The notes under the pieces were generated by a model. It made no database searches. It saw only the letters and a program-made list of their open reading frames with translations, and was not told where the DNA came from. From NCBI GenBank assembly GCA_002633005.1, contig NMRA01000074.1, forward strand, positions 1,049,417 through 1,113,416: a DNA stretch of 64,000 bases, given 5' to 3'. Made by a program: the position numbers and the translations under genes. How positions within the stretch are numbered: position 1 is the stretch's first letter; each line of letters opens with the position of its first letter. The stretch comes from Phoronis australis (taxonomy: Eukaryota; Phoronida; Phoronidae). Positions 36,352 to 48,400 of the stretch are shown here, in pieces.

Positions 36352-36461
36352 TCACAGCTCCGTGGTCGTCGGGTCATCTGAGACAACGTCGACATGCACG
36401 AACAGCGTAGCTGGTTGAAGAGAGTGCCCCAGTTTACTCTCCAAGTGCACGGTGCGATAAC
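36352..36461 (-). CDS. PLC-B exon 17: C-terminus
   Basis: [20 protein letters not shown] and [10 protein letters not shown], then TGA (36352-36354). Nine residues longer than PLC-A. Confidence 0.92.
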
Positions 36462-39400
36462 CTGTGGATAGAAATGACCGCAAATTGCAGTAGCGTGATA
36501 CTCGTACACGTTGGGGAATCCCGTGTATGCAACAGTGCAGTGGTTGGTGTTTGTGAAAAGGTTTGAAAAGAACGTTTAAGAAAGAAAGAGTAAGTATTAG
36601 CTTCTAGTACGGACATGAATCTGTCGTCACAGAATGGGAGATATCCTTCTTAGTAAAAAGCAAATTGTAAACCAGCTTTCTCAATCGACACAAATATGGT
36701 CTTAACCCTATCCATGTCGTGATGGAAATTGATTCTCAACCAAAACTAGGTCATTCAGAGCATCGATAACTAAAGGAGAGACGAGAATCTCGCGCAAGAC
36801 TTCGCGAGATATCGTCATGTGTTACAAGCGAAGTACCTGATCACACTAGATTCTTAGCGAGATTATTGCGTTTACGAAGATCTACCCAGCTATTAGTTTT
36901 TGACTAGTTTAACAAGTTTCCAAAAACTGAGTTGCCTACTATCAGTCGCAGATTAAATCGAATTTCTTTAAATCTATAAAACATTTGGTATCATCAATGA
37001 ACAACTTAAGATTGTTTTATTAGAGACTAGTTTGTGACATCCTTGTTTAGACTACCAAATAGAAGGATACGCTTCTTTAAGTTAGTAGAACTATTTCAAG
37101 TTGGACAACAGGCCTCTAGGGGCTCTTTTGAACAAAAAGTCAATTTGGTAAAATGCTGACAAATACTGAATCAGGACTATATTAACACCAGTGCCGCGGG
37201 AGCTTACCTCGCTGCATGCATCCAATAGGTAGGCAACTCTGCCCAATGAACTCGCTCTTGGATGTTGCATCATAGTCTCGCACAACAAATCTGACGAGAG
37301 CGAGATCTGGGACGTTCACCACGGCTTCAAAGGTTTCGTTCCACCACGGGTTGAATCCTATTTGAATATCAAAACAGTTCAGTCAATTTTAACGTGGATA
37401 TAAAAATTTATTTCAATCGCGGCGACACAGAACTGTTGTGTAAAAGCAAATATAAAAAATAGCTAACATGTTGTGAAGACAATAATATCCGAGCATACCT
37501 GATGTGGATAAAAGTTAAAGTTCGTTTTTGTGACGGAGGCGGATTTGTAGCCGTTTTGAAATAATGCGAAGGATCGCTTCATTCAGTGAGTCAAAGCAGA
37601 CCAAATTTCAACATCTTTTTAGATTCCATGTTCAGATTTCTGTAGACAGATAACATGTGTTACCTGAGGGTGTTATTAACGTGAAACTTACAGGGCATGC
37701 TAAATACAATGGTTGAACATTTCAATACTTCACAGGCGGATTTATGGAAACTCAAACAGTTAGCCGCCCCGACACCAAAAAACATCACCAAAATGACTAT
37801 TCTAGTGTTCACGCGCGCATGTTCTTTCGAAAATTGTGGCTGTCCCCTTGGTGATATCCTTGATCCCTGGGGTTTATAGCACCGAAGCATATAAAGACTT
37901 GATTTAAACTTCAGACCAAAGTCTACCAAGATGTTAGCAGTCGTATACTTACCGTTGTTATGAACATACTTCGTCCTGAATTTGTTGTTGTCTACGTCAA
38001 CTCCATAAATCTGCAACTTCACGTAAGGATCAATCATTTCCTTTCCACCACATGGCGGTTTTGGCAAATTTGACCCGCAAATTATCTGAAACGTACGAGT
38101 AAAATCTGTTACGCCGTGACCTGAAATATCACGACCGTGGTCTGAGGAAATAACAGACTGTCTTCTCGCGCCTAGAGATCACTTCTAAACAGATTAAAGA
38201 ACAAAATAAGACCAATTTTAAAAGAATGAGTGGTCTAAACAAAACTGACAGAAAGCACAGGCGTGCGTTCAGTAGACGCTAGGACCTACGCTAGGACCTA
38301 GCTAAAACCTAGTCAAAGTCACGTAATCTGGCGAAGTCTTGCTTTTTAGCGAGGTCCTAGCGTTACTGAACGGGAGGCTGGTTTAATGCCGCGTTACGTG
38401 AGGTTACATTGTCTTTCGGAAACAAGTGAATGGAGCGAAAGGCGAAAGTTCTGACTAAAGGTGGCGCCATACTATGACGAATGCCTTTCGGGAGGGTAAG
38501 GGCAATTTCTTAACGTTCGTTAGAATAATGCTCATTCGTTACAATTCGTCATTTTTCGTACGACGTCATGACATACATATTTATGTGGCAATGTACGCTA
38601 TAACGTCACACAGAAGTGGACGAACTTTGTATCGAACGAGCTTGGCTAGAGTACACAAAAGTTTGCTTGACTGTTGCTTAGATTCCGTTATCATTCGTTG
38701 CCAGTCCATTCCGCCCATTCCGACCCGTCAAGTTATTCGTTCGGAATTTAAACGCGTGAAGGCTTACACGGATTCATTTGCGTTTGTTTCATGAAGATAT
38801 TCGTTATAACGAAAGTCATGAACTTAACCACTGGTATTTTGTTGGAAGTTTTAAATCATAACTATTCTCAATTAAAAGGATACCAAACTCGGTTTTGGCC
38901 TATTGACAGATACATGTACTAAAAATTACTTTCCCGTCAACAAAGTGATATTCTGTAACTCTCGACAACCCTCAAAAGTATAGGAGAAATTTGAAAACTC
39001 CTTTCAAAGTCTGCTAAACGGGCAGGCGTGACCTACGAAAAGACCACCCACCAAGGACCATAATGTCCAATCTGAAACATAGGGAGTATGACTTTTTGAT
39101 TCCTGCCTTTAACTTGGAAGGTTGACGCCAATGATACATTAGCAGGTGACCGAACGAGGGTTGGTTGAAATCGTCAGGGTCTAGTCTCCTTTTAAATAAC
39201 AATGCCTATCAGTAACCAAATTTATACCAAGCGTCCCATTCCTTTGCGAAAGGATTAACGAGAGGGAATGAAAATTAAACCATACCGTGAATCTAATAGT
39301 CTGTTTCAGTTTCGGATCAAACTCCTTGGAATATGGATTAAACTGCTTCTCTGAAAAACACAAAGGCGATGTGAAGTATGTTATCAAAATGAGTTATGAC

Positions 39401-42400
39401 GTTCCATTTTGTACTTAGGGTTTTCTTTCATGTTTTCAGTTGCAACTACTACAATCATCTTCAACAATACATATGACGTCAGGTGGATAACATTTTTCTC
39501 CCGAAGAGGCGAGGCAGAATCGCAAGCAACACGAAAATTTTCCCATTTGTTTGTCATATCAACATCGGCTCAAATCTCATTGCTTCGACAAGAAACCACC
39601 AACAGCAATCGAAATTTACCAAATTATAATACCCTATTATTTCACTTACCCAGGAGCAATTTCGGCTTAAGAACATAGCCAGAGCCGCCGTTGTTGCGGA
39701 ATAAACCCAAGTATAAGTGCATCATTTTCTTCATGGTTTGAAAGTTTAACGCAACTGAAATGAAACAACTGAAGTCAGCGCAAGGCGTCCAAATCAGAAG
39801 TAGTTCACGAGCTGCATTTCAATGGAATATCTTTTGCAAGTAGACATAAGACACGTCGGTCGTGAATATTTAACTTACGTTTCTAACGTTGCCTAGGTAA
39901 TCATTGTACATGCTGGGAATCATCGCAATGTAGCCAAGATTTAAACGGCTATTCTAGAGGCGGGAAAGAAATCGGAGGCATCGGCTCGCTGATTACAATA
40001 TGTGCATGGTTATTGACCAACAGGTCCTTTGTGTAAATAAGGGCAGGTGTTTAAGTGATACAAGGTTATATATACTAGCTATGACTAATTTCCGTACAAA
40101 ATTAATGAAGAAATATCAAGAAAAAAGATATCAGTACTTTCGAAGTTCTACTGTAATAAACTTGTGAACTAGACTGAAGAAATAAGAGAGATGAAATTGA
40201 GTAACATTGGCCGAGTATCAACTCACCAACTTGTGCGCCTACATTCCACATAGGGATAGGATCGTAATTGCTGGAGTCGGTGCGGAAACCACTCGGGTAT
40301 ATCCGGAATATCTGCTTTCTGGTGTGGTGTATGAATTCTACCGGGTTGCTCGCTGCTAGATCGAGGGCTTTACTCTCCTTTAACGAAGAGTTGTGATAAA
40401 ACTCCTCTGAAAAAAATGGATAAGGGGTTTTATGTCAAAAGCAAAAATAATTAGTCTTCCTCGTATACAAAAACCGGCTAAACGATCGACAGAAGCAGGA
40501 AAATGATTGAAAACAGAAAAAAATGAGCAAAATTGCGCAAAACTAGACGATAACGTACAAGAACTACTGCATCCTGGGCAAAACGCTGTAGATATTTACC
40601 ATTCTCCTTGGAATGTTCAAAGCCTTTGAAACTCTTTGACTCAATGTAGTTGACCAAACGAGAAAGCTCCTGTGTGATTTTGACCTTGCATTTGCCGTCT
40701 GTTTGGTCGACTTCTTTTTTCACCTCTTCGCTTTCCAAATCTGCCGCCTCATCTTCTTCGCTGATTTCGCCTACCTCATCTTGGGCGTAAGAGGTCATGG
40801 GACATTTTTTAGCCTGCCAGAGATTAGAAAGCCATTTCATTACTTCAACAAGAGCAACAGTGAACGTTGATGTGCGCCCACAATGCCCATCGCACCTTCG
40901 CAGATATAACGGATGATCACTATTTTAAACATTCCTATTACATTCAAACAATTAGGAGGACAGGAAAGCGGACGACAAAAAACAGGCAAAAAGGCCACTA
41001 AGGGGCACAACAGAGGTCTAATCCGCCAGAAACGAGGCAGGGTCTGTCGTCTTCAGAAACTTATTTGCCAAGTTGCACTAGTATCGATCAAGGAAGTTCG
41101 TTGATACCATGCAAACACGAAAACAAAACACAATTGCCACTAAGAAAATACACAGTAGTTGGGTTTGTCCGAAAGTCCACGTCAGTTGTACTTTCTTCAA
41201 CAGAAACACACAACAAAGTTTATGAAGTTCGATCAAATCAGATATTGAGCCACAGGCAAAAAAAAAACAGAATTACCCTAGAAGGCGAGTCTTCGTTTTC
41301 TCAATTGACAGATAATTATTTCTCAAATTTCATGAAAATCTGTCGAGGAGCTCGAATATATAATGTAGAAAAGTTAAATTGACATTAGTTGGTACAGCGG
41401 TAGTCGGCAAACAGTAAAAATGGCCACTAGGTGGCACAAAATATGTCAAATCCATCCGAAAACAGCCAGATGAAAATCCGTCAAGGTACTGGGCAGTTAT
41501 AGAGCCTATAGAGGCTGAAATGAGAACTAGTCTTATTTCCGTTCGAAAAACTCGCTCGTGCCACCAGTGAGAGGAACAGGTCTGCAAAATTTCACGGACA
41601 TCCATCAATTTGCCGAGATGCAACAGCAGACGCCGAACAGACAGTCCAACGGAGACGACGGCATGAGTGGGCTCAGTTGTAAAGTAACGCTTATTATCTT
41701 CACGTCTTACACACGACATTTTGACTATACGACTGATGATGAGCGGGATCATGTAACGGTAGAGTGACTTTTAAGTTACCCAACGGTTCACTTTTCGCCA
41801 AAATGCGCTAGTAAGCAAATGTACATTTTTCAAAAAGACAACAAGATCGCTATTTCTAGGAAACTCCAACAGTGGGGTAATGTTTGACAATGACAACAGG
41901 GGGTGACTCGATAACAAATTGACACGGCTACATATTTGTTATCTTCCACTGCATATTCCCGTGAGCTAAATGGACCAGACATTAGGCACCACGTAACGAC
42001 TTTATTTATTTATTTATTATTGTAATGTTTACAATGAGGGTAGCCCCATCAGTTCTCACTGCTTTCCATGGGGGCCCACAGACTAGAAGTTGCTTTCTTA
42101 CGAAAGGCGTCGCTACGAGATAACGTGTTTTTTCTATACCGCAACGAGACTAGAATAGACGGCGGTAGCGCTCTCTTTTGGAGTTCTTCAAATGAGCCGT
42201 TAGGCTTCACTATAAGACTAACTGAGTAAGTAAGTACACAAGTACTAAGTTAGTACGTAGGGAAGTGAGATATGTAAGTAGGTCAGTAAGTACGTATGTA
42301 AGTAAGTATACAACTAAGTACGTAAGTAAGAAAGAAGTTAGCAAGTAATTATGGAAGTGACTGGTAAGTCAGCACCTAATACCGTAATCGTTCGGGTTAA

Positions 42401-45400
42401 CGCCCATGCTCAGTTAACCGCCCATCCCTGACTTTAAGTGGATTTTCGATTTAACCGCCCACTGCTCGGTTAAGCGCCCCCCTGCGATTTTTGAAGATTT
42501 CCAGTTAACCGCCCACTGCTCGGTTAACCGCCCTCCCCCGATTTTTTGGATTCGCCAGTTTAACCGCCCAGGGCGTTAACCCGAACGATTACGGTAAGTA
42601 TATAAGAAAGTAAGCAATTAGTAAGGAGTAGGTAAGTACGAAAGTTACTAACTACAACTGCTGTTTCCCAACATGCAACTGTTTTGTTAAGATAAATATG
42701 AGTTATTAACCTTGATGAGAATTTTTCCTTTCAGGTCTTCTGGTGAAGGAAGAGACTTGTATTTTGGGTCGACATCGCCATCTAACAGCATATCGCCAAG
42801 AATGTCTTTCGTGTACTTCGCCATCTTTACTTGTTGGTCCAATGACAAATGGTTTTCGATGGACAGAATAACAGGATATCTAGAACACAATGCGCGAATA
42901 ACAGCTATCCTTTTTTTCCTGTGACATAACTGAACATCGGCTGAATCTATTTCCCTAATCAAGTGCATTGTGTAAAAACAGCCTATCCCGTCAGTTACAT
43001 AGAAAATGAGAGGCAGACAATGCTGTCAAAGGAATAACAAGGGATGAATTGATCAATAAATAAATGGCGCTTAATCAGCATTTTGCACGATCATTCCTAA
43101 TAACTTGTAAGGTGTATTCCTACACCAACGATGTGTCAGTACTGCACAAAAAGGCGTCCGATCTTCATACACGGTGTCACCGTGAGGTGAGTGGTCCATC
43201 CAACAGATGGCAAAGATACGTGTATGAATCATCCTCAGACAGACAAAATAATGCTTCAAACATTAGACATTATCTGCATTATGACGAGTGAAATATGGGT
43301 ATATACAGTCCTAAAAATAATGCCACTCTAAATCGTGTAGAAAGTTTAAACAAGAATGAAAAAGAAAAAGAAGCCAGGGAGCTTAGCAGTAGCAGCGGAA
43401 CTTGATATCAGTCCTTTACGTCGTACATGAGACCTTTCAGGTTGAATGGGAAAACTACTGTTATTCCTCAAACTTACTTCGATGCTTCAAACGCGAAAAC
43501 TTTCACAGCATCTAATATATCCTTGTACTTGATTTTGGACGTAAGCGTGTGACCGTGATAAACAACAGGCTCTCCACCGTCGCCATCCCAGCAGTCAACT
43601 GCAACGGAAGTAACGTGAGCTTTGAATGGGTTGGAGTAACTATGAAAACAATAAGTCAATCTACTTGACAATCATACGTGCCGTCCACACAAACAGATTT
43701 GCCCTAGGACAAGTTACTCCTGGAAAGAGTAGTCGAGAGGTTTAAGGGCTGTCTGAACGCTATGTGCAAATTGTACCGATTGTGACAACTTACTCCACCT
43801 TATTGAGGTAGGGTAATTCGGTCAAGAGTAACTTGTGCCATTTCTAATCGTTGTGTGGCCGCAAATCTGGGGAAAAGCGAAAGTAATAATAAGCGTCGGC
43901 TACATACAGACGGGTTTTCTTTTGCTCGCCGTATTCCCATCAACTGTTCATCGTCACGCACAGAACGACAACGTCCGCCTTACCCTAGTCATCGGATATT
44001 TGAGTCAGTGAACACTCTACTAAAAATGGGGCAAGTTGCATTAGTGCAAGTCGTTCTAGGGTAGGCTATGTGTGGACGGAATTATACATAGACTGTTAAC
44101 GTTAGGATAATGTTAACATTGTACCACAGTTATTCCCTTGACGTTTTCTAAAATTCAGCGTAACGATATTGTCTCATTTGAAAGAAATTTTCAGTCGCAA
44201 TTCAAAATAACTACGGCGCGACTTCCACTCCTAAAGTAAGGAACAGAAATGGCAAGCCGCCACTGATATTATTTGAAAATGCCCTAAAATTAGACATGCT
44301 TACGCTCGATACACCTGCAGCCTCTCTTTAGAGCAGAAATATAGCCCTCCACGCTGCTGGGACCCTTAAGCTGATCCTTGATTAGATACCTGCAGAAAGA
44401 GGACTACAAAGAATAATCGCGGTGTATTACGGGTAGTGTAGGCATACAGTCATACGATCATCAAGTGGTATGTTTACTGCAATCAGCAATACATATGTGC
44501 AGGGTGCGGCGGCATATGCTGTAATTTCAAACCCTGTCCAGAGTATGAAGTTTGACTGCTGTATCACCCCAATAGCATTGCTCAACAATTGAAATCTGAT
44601 TCATGATAGCGTATCTTTGTTCAATACGGTGACGTGTAACAAAGCCCAGACCATGATATTTTTAATTGACTTGTGCGAATATAACGCCACGCTCGTTTTT
44701 CAATTAAACGACTACAGACAGTGACTAATACCAAGAAACGCTAAAAATTAAAATGTGTTGCCCGTCGCCAACTCTCAGTAAATTCTTCATTATCGGATTA
44801 CACAGGATATGTTGACAAGCATGAGTGATCTTACGTATTATGAGAAGAGCTGACGAAATATGAACTCAGAGGCTGAGTCATGTCCTGGTAGACTTTGGTG
44901 GCCTCGAAACGAAACAGGCTGTGATCCTCGCTGGTCATGAACAAAGTGAACCCTTGAAGGAAAATGAGGGCTGCAGTCAGTAAAAGACTACAATCAGACA
45001 CAGTTTCCTGAGGAGTAGTCACAAAGTGCAACTTTCTCTCAAAATTTTAACCTTCAAAAAGTTTTTCGCACAGAAGTGAAAAAATGTTTAGCTAGAAAAA
45101 ATGAAATCAAGGGAGCATTCTGTTGACTAAGAAGCTCTAGCGGCGCGACATCTTCGCGTAAAAGAACGGAAACCGTGAATTCTGTACCGCAATTCAAAAT
45201 CTAACCTACTATAAATGGTCGCCATTTTGTGAGGGTATGCTAGCATGGTTCGACGCATACTCGCGTGATTTTGCGCGATCTTGTCTTTCCGCGAGAATCT
45301 TGCTTCTACGCAACGCATCCCTATGTGGTCTTTAGAAATGTAAAGGAAATCTTACAATTAAAGCTGCCCTTAGTATCCATTTCGTACCCAAACGGAAATA

Positions 45401-48400
45401 CAGAATATGCTAATTAAGTCTGTCAAATTGACTTAACATTTCCTGGCCACAACAGCATCGCTTTCAACATTCAGATGGAATATAGGGATAATCAACGAGA
45501 GATAGAAGGGGTTTTTGAACAGCTGACCATCCCTACGATTTTGACACGAACCTTTTCCTGAGTGGTACAGAGTAAATGTCGTAGACGTATCTATGATAAC
45601 AGAAATAAAGTTATATCGCGGAAAGGAAATGTTAGGGACCGTTTTGTGGAGCTAAGTGGCCTAGTTTTTTCTCAGTATTTGTCCAAACAATCGATATTTC
45701 AAAAAATAAAAGATTTCTTGCTCACCCTCTCTTCCCATCAAACCCATCTCCTTTGTATCGGGGCATACTTCAAAGTGTGCAATTATTTCCATCGCTTGCT
45801 CCAAAGTGAATTGAGATTCTTGCTGTACGTCCTCCATGAACTTCTGCAGTTGTTCGGCAGAGAACGTCATGTCGTCAGCATTGCCATACCTAGAACCAGC
45901 CATCCCCACAATATTACCACCAGGTACACGCATTAGGAACGGACGCACGCGACACGTGCAGAAGATAAAAACTTTAGATGTTGTCGCCAATTTTGAACCA
46001 ATTTTGTGATCGGTTCCCAAATACGCCAATACAGCGAATGGATAAAAAGTCCTTGTTTTTGCCACAATGCCATGAGGAAAATTGTAGCCCCTCGGATTGC
46101 TCACACTCGTTAAAGATAACTTCACAGACTGTAAATTTTGCAACACGAGTAAATAATATTTTAGTTCGCTAGTTTTTCAATTTGCCCAAGCTCCATTTGT
46201 AGCCAATGAAAACAACCCCCTTTTATAACAGAAACATTTCCTCTTAGGCAAAGCTAACAAGCAACTATAACGTGCTGAAATGAGTGTCAACCTTCAGGCA
46301 CTTGGCAGGGGATCCAAAGGCAAAACTGAAATGAGTTTTTTTGGGTAAGGCCTTTTTTACTACGAACAAGAGGCACGACTCCGTTGCGCTATTCACAGCT
46401 TCGTCAGTAGCTATGGCGACAGGTTGACGACTGATTGTTGATTGTCGCAAATAATCAACGACACCAAATAATCTTAAGTTTCATCAACAACTCTGTATTC
46501 AATAATCAAAACTGAACTCCTTACTTTACAATTAACTCGTCGAGGTCGGGACGTTTTGCCAAGTTTTCATAGAACTTAAAGAACTCATCGATGTCTAAAG
46601 CCTCTTCACCTCTTCGCGTCTTTGACGGGTCCGCGTTAGCAGCCTATAAATTAGATTACGTGGAAAATAAAACTGTCCATTGCATGATCAAGAAGACAAT
46701 GGCTCAAACTGCCAATTAAAGAACTTCGCTTTCACTTTTAAAGACTTAAACAAGGATTTTCTTTTGAAATCTTTCATGTGTACGGTGAAACAGATTTTTA
46801 AAATGTCCATATTTAGATTGTATACGAAGGACACGACCGACTGAATCGGACAGCAGCTAAACCATCGTCATCTTTGTCCTCAAACAAACAAAAAAGAAGT
46901 TTAACTACAGGCAAAAATAAATACATATAAGTAAATACAGACAGACAAACACACATACATTCAGATAGATAAACTTTATTACATTCGACCCTCCTTTCAA
47001 TTAGATGTTGCATTTCGTCTACGTAACATGATGGCAGCTTCCACAAACTGAAAAGAGCGCGCATGCGCTTCCATCATTAAAGGTGCTATAATACGCCTTG
47101 AGCAAAAAGTTAAAATTGACTTATAACACCGGTCCTTTTGTTGCGATTTGGTTGGCGAGGAAAAAGTCAGTCTCGTAACGTCGACTAGACTGAATCAAAG
47201 TTATTTTTCACAGGTGGCTGTATGGTAGCCTCAAAGACATTTAAGGTTAGAGTACCCCTATTTCACAAAAATTCCAACAATATTGACACTAATTATGGAA
47301 AATCCCAGACATGGTTTTTGAGCATTTTTATCAAAGTTTTTGTACATAAAATTTGGTGAATGCTGGTGAACGAACTTTCAATGTTCCTTTCAAAAAACAG
47401 CATTTTTGCCTAGAACGCATGGTCACGTGACCACGAGAATGGCACAGTGTTGTGAATGATATGAGTAGATTTGTCTTGATTCCAAATTTAAAAATATGTA
47501 CTTTTAACAATTAAAAGTCGCTGCTTAGTTAGATATTTCAAGAAAAAGCCGACCTTTTCAGGGGTACAGTAAGCTTAATAGAGGTGTATACATACATCAA
47601 ACATTTCCTTGGCAAGGTCCTTGTTGGCTCGCACATTGAGAGATTTCATCAGTTTCCAGACTTCTTCAAAGGTAAGATATTTATCCTGGTTTTTATCGGC
47701 AGCGAGGAATGTATTGCGGATCCAACTGAAATTAAAGGGTACATTCTGGTCACTGTTACTGCATCGTAATTTAACACAGCGACAATTGAGAAAGGAAACC
47801 ATTCATGCGTTCGGGTACTTTTGACTAGTAAGGCATTGTTGTTTGGGTTGTTACGTGACTTTTCAGATGAAAGGGGGCCAGAGTTTACTAAAATCAGCCT
47901 GTCTGTAGGTTTAAAAGTTCAGGGGATAACCGGTGCATATTTTGAATAGATGGCATAAAATAAGGCAATGGGCATCGATTCTTGTGTAAAATTAAAAAAA
48001 ACATTTGTCAAATTTATCATCTTCCTTTCAACGCCAAAAGTAACCACAATTTTAGGTCTTGCTTGATGACAGCTGTTCAAAACAGAAAACGCAAATAATG
48101 AAGAAAATTATACTTTACTCGTCCTCTAGATTGTGGCCTCAAATCCTTGATCCCACACATAGATATGTACTTGTGATAAGGGTGCTTGGTCACGAAATAT
48201 TACGCTAACTCAAATCAGACCACCATGATAATGCAAATTTGTGACATCATCAGCACGTGCTCGCGAGAAATCAAAGGTCTGTGGCAGCTCCATCGAAATG
48301 CCAAGAAACGGCATTTCCAGGCCTTTTGCCGTGTGACTGCGTCAGAGGCACAAGAATCAATCTAAGATATGGGATTCTGGACATATGAAATAACTCAGTT

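Noticed and set aside
45330..45400. Exon-like segment between PLC-B exons 6 and 7
   Set aside because: Exons 6 and 7 join in frame without it and PLC-A has no counterpart.
46900..46975. Low-complexity AAAC/ACAG-rich run
   Set aside because: Irregular simple sequence inside PLC-B intron 4, no regular period.
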